From CAYNVQ01 sp964400735 (GTDB lineage: Bacteria; Acidobacteriota; Aminicenantia; Aminicenantales; Aminicenantaceae): DNA of 64,000 bases. Shown here piece by piece: positions 1 to 9,506 of this stretch (its first letter is position 1; each line of letters begins with the position of its first letter). Under the pieces are notes generated by a model, which saw nothing but the letters and a program-made list of their open reading frames with translations, searched no databases and was not told the origin of the DNA. The stretch is from contig CAYNVQ010000009.1 of NCBI GenBank assembly GCA_964400735.1, positions 62,001 through 126,000 of the forward strand. Reading direction: 5' to 3'. Position numbers and translations under genes: made by a program.

Positions 1-711
1 GCAGACGCACCCTTCGATATCCATCATCCCACAAAGAGCCAACGCCCCTTGGTAAAAGGAGAGATCAAAAAAACACCCCTTATAGTCTGGGGAATCCTCC
101 TGAGTCTTCTCAGTCTTTGGCTGGCTTTTGCTTTTTTCACCTTTCCTTTTTTCCTCTCTCTATTGGCTCTGCTCATCGCCGGATTCTTGTACAACCTGAA
201 GCCTATCCGGACAAAGGACATTCCTTTCCTCGATTCCATTTCCGAGTCAGCCAACAACCCCATTCGATTCCTGATCGGTTGGTTCGCTTTCTCTTCCGCT
301 CACATTTTTCCCCCCTTGAGTCTCCTGTTCACCTGGTGGGTTTTCGGGAACTTTTTGATGGTCGCCAAAAGGCTTTCAGAATTTCGCCTCTTGAAGGATA
401 AGGCAGAAAAATACAGGTCTTCCCTCAGCAAATATTCCATAAATTCTCTGGTATTAGGTATCACCCTGAGCACTATCTTCTTTTTTATCGGCTATTTCCT
501 TTTTGCCTTCTCCTTCAAGCTGCAGTCCTTCATTTATTTTTCCCCCTTTGTTTTTGTCTATTTTTTCTTGATATTCTGGAAAACGTTGAAGGAAAAAGAA
601 GCCCTGGAAGAACCGGAAAGCCTGTTTATGCATTCCAAGTTCTCCGCGTATACAATTTTTCTTGTCTTATTGTTTTTACTCTCCTTCTTCTTCGATACCG
701 TCGGTAAATAA
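1..711 (+). CDS. UbiA-family prenyltransferase, 5' end outside the window
   Basis: Membrane-bound prenyltransferase that would attach an isoprenoid chain to an aromatic or lipid acceptor. The frame is open from base 1, so the N-terminus and the first Asp-rich motif lie outside. The visible part begins at the second Asp-rich region: a D-x-H-H-P-x-K-x-x-R-P block followed by GEI is the conserved UbiA signature. About seven hydrophobic helices follow, as expected for the C-terminal two thirds of the family. The TTG near base 49 falls inside the signature block and is not the start. The acceptor cannot be told from sequence. MgtC and rdgB follow on the same strand. Confidence 0.8.
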   Translation, partial: ADAPFDIHHPTKSQRPLVKGEIKKTPLIVWGILLSLLSLWLAFAFFTFPFFLSLLALLIAGFLYNLKPIRTKDIPFLDSISESANNPIRFLIGWFAFSSAHIFPPLSLLFTWWVFGNFLMVAKRLSEFRLLKDKAEKYRSSLSKYSINSLVLGITLSTIFFFIGYFLFAFSFKLQSFIYFSPFVFVYFFLIFWKTLKEKEALEEPESLFMHSKFSAYTIFLVLLFLLSFFFDTVGK

Positions 712-796
712 ATTTCTATCTTCACAATTTATTCTCTATTGTTTACAGGTTGCGGATATGATACATTAACGACATCTAAAGATCCTGGAATAAACC

Positions 797-1444
797 ATGA
801 GTATCTCGCAAATCACACTCAAACTCATCCTTGCCGTTGCCTTGGGGGGATTGATAGGATTCGAGAGGGAATCAAGCCAGAAGCCGGCAGGATTCCGGAC
901 CAATATTCTCATTTGTTTGGGTTCGACCATGATGATGGTCTTCTCCCAGCTTCTCCTGCAAGGAAAGGAAGCGAGCGGAGGCGATATGACACGTATCGCA
1001 GCCGGAGTGATAACGGGCATCGGATTTATCGGAGCAGGGACTATCATTCAGGCAAAAGGCAGTGTAATCGGATTGACATCAGCAGCTACGCTCTGGGCCG
1101 TGGCTGGCCTAGGTCTGGTCATCGGAGGAGGCTATTATATAGTCGCTCTTATCTTCACCGGAATCATCATCCTCACTTTGGCCATATTCCGTCAGCTCGA
1201 ATCCCAATACCTGAAAAGAGAGCTGTATCATTACCATCTCAAAACCCAATATTCCAAAGATATCCTGCTCAACATCAAGAAATTAGCCCTTCATGAAGGG
1301 ATAAAGTTCAAAGAGATTTCTCATCAAGAAGAAGGGAACATCTACACCATCGATTTTTCTTTCCCGGCGCCCGAGGAAAAAGAACAAAAATTCAAGTGGA
1401 GCCTCCTCAATCTCGATGGAATCCTTGAGATAAAGATTGACTGA
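797..1444 (+). CDS. MgtC/SapB family membrane protein
   Basis: 215-residue protein of the MgtC/SapB family, inner-membrane proteins tied to Mg2+ limitation and acid or intracellular stress; the biochemical role is not settled for the family. The N-terminal 125 residues carry the family core: GGLIGFERE near residue 18, an FRTNILICLG segment, TRIAAGVITGIGFIGAG near residue 65 and a TSAATLWAVAGLGL segment, spread over about four membrane helices. The C-terminal 85 residues are soluble and resemble the ACT-like tail of long MgtC proteins. The stop overlaps the TTG start of rdgB by eight bases, implying coupled translation. Confidence 0.88.
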   Translation: MSISQITLKLILAVALGGLIGFERESSQKPAGFRTNILICLGSTMMMVFSQLLLQGKEASGGDMTRIAAGVITGIGFIGAGTIIQAKGSVIGLTSAATLWAVAGLGLVIGGGYYIVALIFTGIIILTLAIFRQLESQYLKRELYHYHLKTQYSKDILLNIKKLALHEGIKFKEISHQEEGNIYTIDFSFPAPEEKEQKFKWSLLNLDGILEIKID

Positions 1445-2036
1445 AAAGGGCCTCCTTATCGCCACCACTAACCAGGGAAAAATAAGAGAATTCAAATCCA
1501 AATTAGAAAATAGTCCTCTTCCCGTCACCTCTCTTCGCGAACTCCCTCTCGACCATATTTTCCCCGAGAAAGGACAGACATTTCTCGAGAACGCCCGGGG
1601 AAAAAGCCTTTTTTACAGCCAATATTGGAATAGCCTGACTCTGTCCGAAGATTCTGGCTTAGAGATCGATTTCCTCGGAGGCGCTCCCGGCGTTTTCTCC
1701 TCGCGTTTTGCTGGCCCGGAGGCTACAGATAAGGAAAATATCGAAAAAGTCCTCCGTCTGATGAAAGACGTTCCTCCTGAAAAAAGACAAGCGAGATTCG
1801 TTTCCTGCTTGGTCCTGTCAAAAAATGGATATATCATCACCGAGATTCAAGAAACAGTCGAAGGCCTCATCACGACACAAAAAAAAGGCCAGGAAGGATT
1901 CGGATATGATCCGATATTCTATTATCCCCCTCTGGAAAAAACATTCGCTGAGCTTTCCGCAGAAAAGAAAAACGAAGTCAGCCATAGAGGCCGGGCTCTA
2001 AAAAAATTAATGGCTTTTCTCCTCGAACATTTTTAA
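1437..2036 (+). CDS. rdgB: XTP/dITP diphosphatase (Ham1/RdgB)
   Basis: 199-residue house-cleaning nucleotidase that hydrolyses dITP, XTP and ITP to monophosphates, keeping deaminated purines out of DNA and RNA. Family motifs are intact: ATTNQGKIREF at the N-terminus (substrate/metal), SEDSGLEIDFLGGAPG near residue 75 (catalytic Asp), GYDPIF near residue 160 and SHRGRALKKL at the C-terminus. Length is typical. The start is TTG, chosen because it places the conserved T-T-N-x-G-K motif at residue 10 and lies inside the end of the MgtC gene. A hairpin terminator follows 32 bases after the stop. Confidence 0.94.
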   Translation: MTEKGLLIATTNQGKIREFKSKLENSPLPVTSLRELPLDHIFPEKGQTFLENARGKSLFYSQYWNSLTLSEDSGLEIDFLGGAPGVFSSRFAGPEATDKENIEKVLRLMKDVPPEKRQARFVSCLVLSKNGYIITEIQETVEGLITTQKKGQEGFGYDPIFYYPPLEKTFAELSAEKKNEVSHRGRALKKLMAFLLEHF

Positions 2037-2068
2037 CGACAAAATCTCAGACTGCCCCAAAAAAACGG

Positions 2069-2100
2069 GGAGAAGGGGATCAACTCCCCTTCTCCTTTTT
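2069..2100. terminator. Bidirectional rho-independent terminator
   Basis: An 11-bp perfect stem (2069-2079 with 2085-2095) around a 5-base loop, followed on the plus strand by TTTTT and on the minus strand by a seven-base T run just beyond the stem (2060-2066 read in reverse). It ends both rdgB (+) and the ComEA-like gene (-); the last codons of the latter lie inside the stem. Confidence 0.9.
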
Positions 2101-2409
2101 AGATTTAGACACCTCTCCCACAGTGATAAGTTCCTTCAAGCGCAGAAAGGTTTTTTCTCCGATACCTTTGACCTTCATGATGTCTTCAATTTTTTTGAAG
2201 CTGCCGTTTTTTTCCCTGTAATCGATGATCCTCTGGGCTACAACAGCACCGATCTGGGGCAGTTTCTGGAGCTCTGTGGCGGTGGCCGTGTTGATGTTGA
2301 TTTTTTTCTCAACAGTCTCATCGGCCGGAGAGATAAAGGCCTGTAGAGACATCAGAGAAAAAACCAGCACCAAAGGGAAAACAAATCCCTTTACCATAAA
2401 ACTTTTCAT
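2080..2409 (-). CDS. ComEA-like helix-hairpin-helix protein
   Basis: About 109 residues: a signal peptide or N-terminal anchor (MKSFMVKG then a hydrophobic run ending near LQAFISPA), then a single ComEA-type helix-hairpin-helix domain with ININTATATELQKLPQIG and a second hairpin around VKGIGEKTFLRLKEL. This domain binds double-stranded DNA without sequence preference; ComEA is the periplasmic DNA receptor for natural transformation. dprA, another transformation gene, lies nearby on the same strand. The ATG at 2409 is chosen because AGGAGG precedes it at good spacing; a TTG ten codons upstream has no ribosome binding site. A role in competence is inference. Confidence 0.85.
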   Translation of the reverse strand: MKSFMVKGFVFPLVLVFSLMSLQAFISPADETVEKKININTATATELQKLPQIGAVVAQRIIDYREKNGSFKKIEDIMKVKGIGEKTFLRLKELITVGEVSKSKKEKGS

Positions 2410-2651
2410 GATACCTCCTTTCGGTTCATCCCTCTGCAAAATCGGGGCCAGTTCCCGTATCTATTTTACTTATTTATTATCAACGAATTAGAAAAAAGAT
2501 CCCTGCTATGAAGTGAACAGATGTTAACGACTGCCGGTCTAATCGACAACCATAGTTTGCAGAATTCATGTCTTCAATGGATTGCTGTGAATTGTTCCCA
2601 GCGAGACAAATACCCAGGAATCAGGCAGCTCCGCCGATGTCTCCCCCCTAA

Positions 2652-3539
2652 TTAAGAACGTGGGTGACTCTTCCGGTAGACCTCCAGAAGACGTTTAAGG
2701 TCAATGTGGGTATATTTTTGGGTTGTCGCCAGACTTTCGTGTCCAAGAAGCTCCTGGATAACCCGTAGATCCGCTCCTCGGCTCAAGAGATGTGAAGCGA
2801 AGGAATGGCGGAGAGAATGGGGACTGATCTTCCGGCGAACGGCTGAGCGCCGAATATACTTATCCACTATCCGCTCCACAGATCGTGGAGAAAGCCTCCT
2901 CCCCAGATAGTTGAGAAAAACAGGTTTTATCTCCACCCTTCCTTTGTTGATCGAAGATCTTCCCCGAAGGTAGCATCGAAGGCTTTCCTCGGCCGCTTTC
3001 CCAAAGGGGACCAATCGCTCTTTTTTCCCTTTTCCCCTAATCCGGATCAGTCTTTCCGAAAAATTTATATCCTCCAGGTTGATCCCCACCAGCTCGCTGA
3101 CCCGGATTCCTGTCGCATACATAAGCTCCATCATGGCCCGGTCCCTTAAGTCAAGGGTTTTACTGGTTCGTGGTAAGTCCAAAAATTTCTGCATTTCTTC
3201 TTCGGTAAGAAAAGAAGGGACGGGCCTGTCCTGCTTTGGAGTAGAAACAACCTTCGCTGGATTGTGCTCCATCCAATGCTTTCTCACACAAAACTGAAAA
3301 AAAGAGCGAATGGATGCCAACTTTCTGCCAATGGTGGATTTTTTTTCTCCCCTCTCATACCTGCTGGCGAGAAATCCTCTCAGAATGATGTTATCTATAT
3401 CTTCCAGGCTCAGATGCCTCTCTTCCAGATAGCGGGCCAATTGGATGAGATCTCTTCTGTAGCCCGCGATCGTATGCGGAGAAGCATTCTTTTCGTGTTT
3501 CAAATAGGCCATGAAGGCCTCGATTTTTTTGGCAGTCAT
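2652..3539 (-). CDS. xerC: Tyrosine recombinase XerC/XerD
   Basis: 295-residue site-specific recombinase that resolves chromosome dimers at dif. The N-terminal SAM-like DNA-binding domain (residues 1-90) and the C-terminal catalytic domain are complete. Catalytic residues are visible: Arg146 in ATGIRVSEL, Lys170 in RGKGKKER, His241 and Arg244 in HSLRHSF, His267 in LLGHES and nucleophile Tyr276 in KYTH. It lies directly downstream of topA and dprA, the order typical for xerC/codV, which is why I prefer XerC to XerD; the sequence alone does not separate them. No integrase-associated genes or att sites are nearby, so it is not a mobile-element integrase. Confidence 0.93.
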   Translation of the reverse strand: MTAKKIEAFMAYLKHEKNASPHTIAGYRRDLIQLARYLEERHLSLEDIDNIILRGFLASRYERGEKKSTIGRKLASIRSFFQFCVRKHWMEHNPAKVVSTPKQDRPVPSFLTEEEMQKFLDLPRTSKTLDLRDRAMMELMYATGIRVSELVGINLEDINFSERLIRIRGKGKKERLVPFGKAAEESLRCYLRGRSSINKGRVEIKPVFLNYLGRRLSPRSVERIVDKYIRRSAVRRKISPHSLRHSFASHLLSRGADLRVIQELLGHESLATTQKYTHIDLKRLLEVYRKSHPRS

Positions 3540-3566
3540 AGCGGCGTTCTCCTTTAGAACGGCCTG

Positions 3567-5789
3567 TCAGGATTTTTCCTCCGCCTCTTCATCGGACACC
3601 GTCTCTTTATAGCCGCATTTTTCATCGCTGCAGGCAAACCGGATCTTCCCATCCATCGATTTTTTCTTGAGAATAAAAGGCCGGCCGCATTCCGGGCAGG
3701 GACGGGCAACGGGCTCATCCCAAGTTGCAAACCTGCATTTCGGAAATTGGCTGCAGCCATAAAAGATTTTTCCCCTCCGCGTTTTTTTCCTCACCAGCGA
3801 TCCTCCACAGTCAGGACAAGATATTCCCGTATCCTTTTTTTCCTTTTTGATGTAGGTGCATTGGGGATAGTTCGAACAGGCTGTGAAAAGCCCATATTTC
3901 CCTCGTCTCATGACCAGTTGGGAACCGCATTCCGGGCAGGTTTCATCCAGGGGTTTCGCTTCTTTCTTCACCAGACTTTCTTTAAAGCTGCATTCAGGAA
4001 AACCGGAACAGGCGCGAAACCTTCCGTATCTTCCTTCTTTTATCACCAATTGCCGGCCGCATTCCGGGCATGTCTCTTCGACCGGAATCCCCGTTTTTTT
4101 GGTGCTCTCTCCTTTTTTCGCCTGCTTCAGGTCTTCTCGCAGCAGGGAGTAATAGGCCTTCAAATACTCCAGCCAATCCTGTTTCCCTTCGCTGATAAGA
4201 TCGAGCTCTGACTCGAGTCGGGCAGTGAATTTAAACTCCATCAAGTCTGGAAAATTCTGGATCAAATAGTCTGTGACGAACAAACCTAGATCGGTCGGTA
4301 TGAATTTCCCTTTCTCTTTGATCACATAAACACGGTCCTGAAGAGTCGAGATAATCGGGGCATATGTGCTCGGACGGCCGATCCCTTTGGCTTCCAATTC
4401 TTTAACCAAACTCCCTTCCGTGTATCGAGGCGGCGGCTGGGTGAAATTCTGTTTGGATTCCAGATCCATGAGTTTCAGTTCCTCCCCTGCCCGAGCCTTG
4501 GGAAGAATATTCTCCTCTCTCTTTTGTTTGGGATACAGAGCGAGGTAGCCGTCGAATTCGAGAACTTCCCCTTTAGCCTTGAATTGGTAAATGGATGCAG
4601 CGATTTTGAACTCAGTCTCTTCAACCAGGGCTGGACTTATCTGTGAAGCCATAAATCTATTCCATATCAGCTTATAAAGATCGAACTCATCCTTTTTTAG
4701 ATAGGGCTTGACTTCCTCTGGAGGAAGGTCAAACGAGGTTGGCCGGATAGCTTCATGGGCATCCTGAGCTTTCCTCTTATTTTTATAAATTCTTGGCTTT
4801 TTGGGCAAATATTCGGGTGCAAAATGATTCTGGATGAACCTCCGGGCCGATGTGAGGGCTTCATCAGCAATACGGACAGAATCGGTGCGCATATAAGTGA
4901 TCAATCCCGTCAGCCCTCGATCTCCGATTTCCAGCCCCTCGTACAGCTTTTGGGATACAGACATGGTCTTCCTCACCGGAAATCTCAGAAGACGGAAAGC
5001 CTCCTGCTGCAGACTGCTCGTGATGTATGGGGGGCCGGGAATCCTTTTTTTCTTTTTGACTAGGACCTCCTGGAGAATGAAAGGAATATCCCATAATTTA
5101 GAAACGATGGAAGAGGCCTTTTTTTCATCCTTGATTTTAGTCTTTTTCCCCTCTATTTTGACCAATTGCGCTTTGAAACAGGGCGGTAGGCCAGCTTCCA
5201 GGCTTGCGGTGATCGTCCAGTATTCCTCTGGAACGAAATCTTTTACTTCCCTCTCCCTTTCACAGATCATGCGCAAAGCTATGGACTGCACTCGCCCGGC
5301 GCTCAAGCCTCTCCCTATCTTTTCCCAGAGAAGCGGGCTGATGAGGTATCCCACCAATCGATCCAGTATGCGGCGGGCTTGTTGAGCATTGAATTTATCC
5401 TGATCGAGAAAATTATTGTGTTGAAAAGCCTCGCTCACTCCCTTTCTGGTGATCTCATGCATCAGAATACGATAAATTTTTTCATTGAATTTCTTCAGGA
5501 CCTCGGATAGGTGCCAGCAGATGGCTTCTCCTTCTCTGTCCGGATCAGCCGCGAGGAGGACGGAATCAGCGGTCTGGGCAGCATCTTGCAGCTCTTTCAC
5601 TACCTTTTTTCTTTCCGGAATGATGTCATATTCAGGTTGAAAATCATGGTCGATATCCACCCCCAGCTTTTTTCTAGGCAGATCTCGAATATGCCCCATC
5701 GATGCCTTGACCAGATATTTATGCCCTAGATATCGGTTGATGGTCTTGGCTTTAGCTGGCGACTCCACTATAACCAACTGTTTTGCCAT
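3567..5789 (-). CDS. topA: DNA topoisomerase I (type IA)
   Basis: 740-residue type IA topoisomerase that relaxes negative supercoils by single-strand passage. The Toprim domain (1-115) holds VESPAKA with the catalytic Glu, and AADPDREGEAI near residue 85. The active-site tyrosine is Tyr299 in GLITYMRTDS. From about residue 590 there are four C-terminal zinc ribbons; the first two and the third have complete CPxCG...C-x4-C patterns, and the fourth ends CSDEKCGY. The number of zinc ribbons agrees with other long bacterial TopA proteins. The start codon abuts the end of dprA (shared base 5789), consistent with an operon dprA-topA-xerC. Confidence 0.97.
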   Translation of the reverse strand: MAKQLVIVESPAKAKTINRYLGHKYLVKASMGHIRDLPRKKLGVDIDHDFQPEYDIIPERKKVVKELQDAAQTADSVLLAADPDREGEAICWHLSEVLKKFNEKIYRILMHEITRKGVSEAFQHNNFLDQDKFNAQQARRILDRLVGYLISPLLWEKIGRGLSAGRVQSIALRMICEREREVKDFVPEEYWTITASLEAGLPPCFKAQLVKIEGKKTKIKDEKKASSIVSKLWDIPFILQEVLVKKKKRIPGPPYITSSLQQEAFRLLRFPVRKTMSVSQKLYEGLEIGDRGLTGLITYMRTDSVRIADEALTSARRFIQNHFAPEYLPKKPRIYKNKRKAQDAHEAIRPTSFDLPPEEVKPYLKKDEFDLYKLIWNRFMASQISPALVEETEFKIAASIYQFKAKGEVLEFDGYLALYPKQKREENILPKARAGEELKLMDLESKQNFTQPPPRYTEGSLVKELEAKGIGRPSTYAPIISTLQDRVYVIKEKGKFIPTDLGLFVTDYLIQNFPDLMEFKFTARLESELDLISEGKQDWLEYLKAYYSLLREDLKQAKKGESTKKTGIPVEETCPECGRQLVIKEGRYGRFRACSGFPECSFKESLVKKEAKPLDETCPECGSQLVMRRGKYGLFTACSNYPQCTYIKKEKKDTGISCPDCGGSLVRKKTRRGKIFYGCSQFPKCRFATWDEPVARPCPECGRPFILKKKSMDGKIRFACSDEKCGYKETVSDEEAEEKS

Positions 5790-6889
5790 TACAGCTTCCT
5801 CTGAAATAATTTCCCCGGTTTTTGGGCGACCAAATCACGAATCTCCAAATTCAAGAGAATGTAAAGCAGCTCGGAAACAGACAGTTCGCTCTGTTCTGCC
5901 AGTTCATCGATCGAGGTCAGGTCGTCAGGACGAAGAAGGTCGTAGATCTTCTGTTCCTCACGAGTGAGCACTGGTGCTTCCCTTATCTCCTTCCCATCCT
6001 CACGCAGCAATTCTTCTCTCAGGGGAGATGGGAGTTCTTCCACCACATCCCTCCAGTCTTCCACAAGTTTGGCCCCTGTCTTGATCAGCAGGTTCACACC
6101 TTGGCTCAATTCCGACGTGATGTTCCCGGGAACTGCCATCACTTCCCGGTTCTCTTCCAAGGCCAACCTGGCCGAAATGAGTGAGCCGCTCTTTCTGGTT
6201 GCTTCAATAACAACCAGGGCGAGCGAAAGGCCGCTGATGATCCTGTTCCGTAAAGGAAAATGGAATCCTAACGGAGGCGCTTTAGATGGATACTCAGAAA
6301 GGACAACCCCGTTCTCCGCGATTTTTTCGAACAGCGGCAGGTTTTCCCGGGGATAAACCCTTCCCAGTCCAGAACCGAGAACCGCAATCGTCCTCCCTCC
6401 CTTCAAAGCGCCCCAATGTCCCACCGAATCGATACCCCTGGCTAATCCGCTGACAATGGTTAGACCCCGTAAGGCCAATTCAGAGGCCAACCTTTCAGCC
6501 ACGGCCCTTCCATAGGGGCTCGATTTCCTCGCTCCCACGATGGAGACCGCCGGTTTATTCAAAGTGTCGACCTTTCCTGCATAATAAAGGACGAGCGGCG
6601 GATCAAAAATTTCTCTAAGAATTTTGGGGTACTCTTCATCTTTGATGGTCAGGACCGCATAGCCTCTTTTTTCGTGCCATTCGATCTCTTGGCACGCTCT
6701 CTCCAAAAGGTCAGAAGAAGAAATCGCTTTGGCTGTTTGCCTATCAAAGCCCGCAGAGATCAATCCCGAGGAGGGAGTTTCGAAAACATCTTTCGCATCG
6801 GGAAACCTCTTGCGGATAAGGGAGGCCAGCTTTAGATTCTCGCAAACGACAAGGTTAAGGGCTACCCAATATTTTCTATTTTCTTCCAA
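5789..6889 (-). CDS. dprA: DNA-processing protein DprA/Smf
   Basis: 366-residue protein that binds incoming single-stranded DNA and loads RecA during transformation. The central Rossmann-like domain has SIVGARKSSPYGR, TIVSGLARGIDS, TIAVLGSGLGRVYP and the SGSLISARLALEENREV block typical of Smf. The C-terminal 70 residues form a DML1/winged-helix domain (residues about 300-360, EEQKIYDLL...LTSIDEL). The N-terminal SAM-like region is present. It ends on the first base of topA and begins three bases after the universal stress protein gene ends. Confidence 0.95.
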   Translation of the reverse strand: MEENRKYWVALNLVVCENLKLASLIRKRFPDAKDVFETPSSGLISAGFDRQTAKAISSSDLLERACQEIEWHEKRGYAVLTIKDEEYPKILREIFDPPLVLYYAGKVDTLNKPAVSIVGARKSSPYGRAVAERLASELALRGLTIVSGLARGIDSVGHWGALKGGRTIAVLGSGLGRVYPRENLPLFEKIAENGVVLSEYPSKAPPLGFHFPLRNRIISGLSLALVVIEATRKSGSLISARLALEENREVMAVPGNITSELSQGVNLLIKTGAKLVEDWRDVVEELPSPLREELLREDGKEIREAPVLTREEQKIYDLLRPDDLTSIDELAEQSELSVSELLYILLNLEIRDLVAQKPGKLFQRKL

Positions 6890-6891
6890 TT

Positions 6892-7770
6892 TTATCGTGC
6901 ACAGTGGGAAGGAGGGATGGCATAGATAGGTATAGAGGAATAGCTGATGACTTTTTCAGTGGTGCTTCCCAGAAAGAACCGCTCCAATTTACTCTGGACA
7001 TAGGTAGACATGACGATCATATCTATTTTGTGTGTATCCGCATAATCGACGATGCCGAGCGAGGCGTTGAGGGCCCGGTACACGTCTTCGGATACTTTGA
7101 TATCCTCTTTCTCCCGTTTTTTCCTCTGTTTAAGCCTCTTCATCACGGAGTCGAACATTTCATCCAGGACACGGGGGGAGAATTCATAATCATGCAGCTC
7201 GAGAACATGAAGGAGGACCAATTCGGAGTCGAACCCTTTGGCCAATTTCCAGGCATAGTTCCTTTCCCTTTCTTCCTGTTCGGAAAAATCGGTCGGGACA
7301 AGGAATTTTTTGAACCGGGGTTTACCGGTCTTTTTTTTGGTCAGGAGCAGAGGAACGGGGGAATTCCGAAGGACCTGATTGGCCACGCTGCCGATGAAAA
7401 GCTTTTCGATTGCTGATAGACCTCTTCTTCCCATAACGATCAAATCCGCCTTTTCCTGCTCTGCCGCTTCTATGATTTTCTTGGCCGCATTCCCTTCTTT
7501 AATGAGTATTTTAAAGTTCACGCCTTTAGATTTCTTAAGGACCTCCAATTTTTTCTTGGTTTCAGCCTTGACGAACGCTACTCTCTTGGCGATCTCCCCC
7601 TTCACCACAGCCGCTGTATCGTAGAGGGCCGGAGTGACATCCGGAACGACATGGAGTGCAACCATTTTGGCTTTGAACGTCTTGGCAAAGGCATGAGCAT
7701 AAAGGAGGGCTTCCTGGGCCTCGTCGGAAAAATCGGTCGTCCAAAGAATATTTTTTATGAATTCTCCCAT
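6892..7770 (-). CDS. Tandem universal stress protein (UspA)
   Basis: 292-residue cytoplasmic protein made of two UspA domains (about 5-145 and 150-288). The first keeps the ATP-binding signature G-x2-G-x9-G-S in GRRGLSAIEKLFIGS. In the second the corresponding stretch reads STYVQSKLERFFLGS, so the first glycine pair is lost and nucleotide binding there may be weak or absent. The family acts in stress survival through unknown partners. It ends three bases before dprA, so it may share a transcript with the dprA-topA-xerC set. Confidence 0.92.
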   Translation of the reverse strand: MGEFIKNILWTTDFSDEAQEALLYAHAFAKTFKAKMVALHVVPDVTPALYDTAAVVKGEIAKRVAFVKAETKKKLEVLKKSKGVNFKILIKEGNAAKKIIEAAEQEKADLIVMGRRGLSAIEKLFIGSVANQVLRNSPVPLLLTKKKTGKPRFKKFLVPTDFSEQEERERNYAWKLAKGFDSELVLLHVLELHDYEFSPRVLDEMFDSVMKRLKQRKKREKEDIKVSEDVYRALNASLGIVDYADTHKIDMIVMSTYVQSKLERFFLGSTTEKVISYSSIPIYAIPPSHCAR

Positions 7771-7882
7771 TTTTTTATCTCCTCGTATCGTCGGTAGTCT
7801 TAAAGAGCACCGATTATTTTAACAGGAAAAACGAAAAACACAAGGGTGGCCAATCCCGGGGTCACCAAAACACACAAACCCT

Positions 7883-9193
7883 TCAGTTACCTATCAGTAT
7901 CGAGCCCGGGGAATAAAAAAGCCCGGCAACGGCTCCGGTCATCAAACAGGCAAGAGTGGCGGCCAAAAGAGCCCTGAAAGCTACCCGGGAAAGGTCTTTA
8001 TACCTTTCGGGAACGAGCGCTCCGATTCCTCCGACAAAAATGGCTAGCGAGGCGATATGGGCAAATCCGCAGAGAGCATAGGAGGCAATGATGGCCGAAC
8101 GAGGATGGACAAGGACTCCTTGGTCCAAGAGCTGGGCGAGATGTTGATAGGAGACCACTTCGGTGGCAACTGTCCTCTCTCCGATGAGCTTGGCCACCTC
8201 GAAAGCATCCGCAGGGGGAACACCAAGAAGAAGGGTGAAGGGATAGGCGATATAACCCAGCACATTCTTGAAGGACCAGTCGAAACTCAAGTGGAACCAA
8301 TTATTTAAAAGGCCGCCGATTCCGCCGAAAATCAGGTCCAAAAGGGCCATGATTCCTAGGAAAGCGATCAGCAGCACGATGATACCACCTAAAAGCCGCA
8401 TTCCACTCCAGGCCCCGTTGATTATGGCCAGAATGAGATTGTCTTCCCTTTCATAATGAGGCGCGATGTTCAGGCCCATGGTGGTGGGGGTCTCCTTTTC
8501 GGGAACGATCAGCTTGGCCATCAAAACGGCCGCCGGGGCGGAAATAAACGAGGCAGAAATCAAGTGTCCGGCGATGGTGGGAAGCTGTCCCTGGAGGAAC
8601 ATCACGTAGATGGCCAAAACAGTGGAGGCGATCGTTCCCATGGCTGCGGATAGTATTGTTGTCAGTTCGGAGCGGGTCATCTCCATCAGATGAGGTTTGA
8701 CGAGAAGGGCCGATTCGGCTCCAACAAAAATATTGCTCGAAGCACAGAGAGACTCTGCTCCGCTTATCCTCATCAATTTGGTGAACACAAAGGCAAATCC
8801 CCTCACGACCAAGGGCATAATCTTTAAATAATAAAGGGCCCCCATCAGAGCGGCAAAAAATATGATGGTTGGTAGCCCCTGAAAAGCCAGGAAGTTTCCC
8901 AAGGATGTCTCTCCGCTTTCGCTCGTCTTCCCAAGCGGCAGCGCCAGACGCCCGAACAGGAATTCGGTCCCTGCGGAGGCAGCATCAAGGATGCCCAGGA
9001 CCGCTTTGTTCACCAGCAGAAAGAATTTCGCTCCCACAGGAACTACGAAGATGAAAAACGCAAAAAAAAGTTGAAGGCCTATCCCCCAAAAAATGACTCT
9101 CCAATTGACGATCTTCCGGTTTTCCGAACACAGCCAGGCAAAAAACACCAATACAAAAATCCCAAAAAAGCTGACAAAATTATAGATATCCAT
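7883..9193 (-). CDS. Concentrative nucleoside transporter (CNT/NupC family)
   Basis: 436-residue membrane protein that takes up nucleosides with Na+ or H+. It has the CNT layout: three N-terminal helices, then the paired half-helix core with IFVGAESALLVKP (family consensus has GQTEAP here), MTRSELTTILSAAMGTIASTVL, a GERTVATE segment and SYALCGFAHIASLAIFVGG near the C-terminus. The Gln of the first hairpin motif is replaced by Ala, so substrate preference may differ from NupC. It lies in the minus-strand run but is separated from the stress-protein gene by 112 bases. Confidence 0.9.
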   Translation of the reverse strand: MDIYNFVSFFGIFVLVFFAWLCSENRKIVNWRVIFWGIGLQLFFAFFIFVVPVGAKFFLLVNKAVLGILDAASAGTEFLFGRLALPLGKTSESGETSLGNFLAFQGLPTIIFFAALMGALYYLKIMPLVVRGFAFVFTKLMRISGAESLCASSNIFVGAESALLVKPHLMEMTRSELTTILSAAMGTIASTVLAIYVMFLQGQLPTIAGHLISASFISAPAAVLMAKLIVPEKETPTTMGLNIAPHYEREDNLILAIINGAWSGMRLLGGIIVLLIAFLGIMALLDLIFGGIGGLLNNWFHLSFDWSFKNVLGYIAYPFTLLLGVPPADAFEVAKLIGERTVATEVVSYQHLAQLLDQGVLVHPRSAIIASYALCGFAHIASLAIFVGGIGALVPERYKDLSRVAFRALLAATLACLMTGAVAGLFYSPGSILIGN

Positions 9194-9226
9194 TTCAGTG
9201 CCTGCCCCTTAAGGATTCATGCGCTT

Positions 9227-9466
9227 TCAATATTCCAAAATCAGAATTTTTTGACGCGATTTCCCCCCCCTCGAAATCTTTATCCGGGAAGGGGGAATAC
9301 GAAAATGAGAGGCGACCACATGGATGACTTCATTGTTGGCCCTTCCCTCCGAAGGAGGCGAGACAACCCAGACTTTGTATTCCCTGTCACCTATCTTCTG
9401 AATTTTTTTTTGGGGGGCCCTGGGCTGAACTCTCACCTTCAGGTAGACTCGCTTATTTGAATCCAC
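9227..9466 (-). CDS. DUF167 (YggU-like) protein
   Basis: 79-residue protein of the DUF167/UPF0235 family: KVRVQPRAPQKKI at the N-terminus, the SPPSEGRANNEVI motif in the middle and SRGGKSRQKIL near the end. Function unknown in the family. It sits beside the YggT gene, the same pairing (yggT-yggU) as in many proteobacteria, which supports both calls. Confidence 0.88.
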   Translation of the reverse strand: MDSNKRVYLKVRVQPRAPQKKIQKIGDREYKVWVVSPPSEGRANNEVIHVVASHFRIPPSRIKISRGGKSRQKILILEY

Positions 9467-9506
9467 TTGTCTTTCCTCTACCTCTCCATAAACACGAATA
9501 AATCTG

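Noticed and set aside
739..1296. 185-codon plus-strand frame
   Set aside because: Shifted frame over the MgtC gene, Arg/His-rich and without domain.
2652..3539. Tyrosine recombinase as a sign of an integrated element
   Set aside because: It sits in the conserved dprA-topA-xerC order and no cargo or att repeats flank it.
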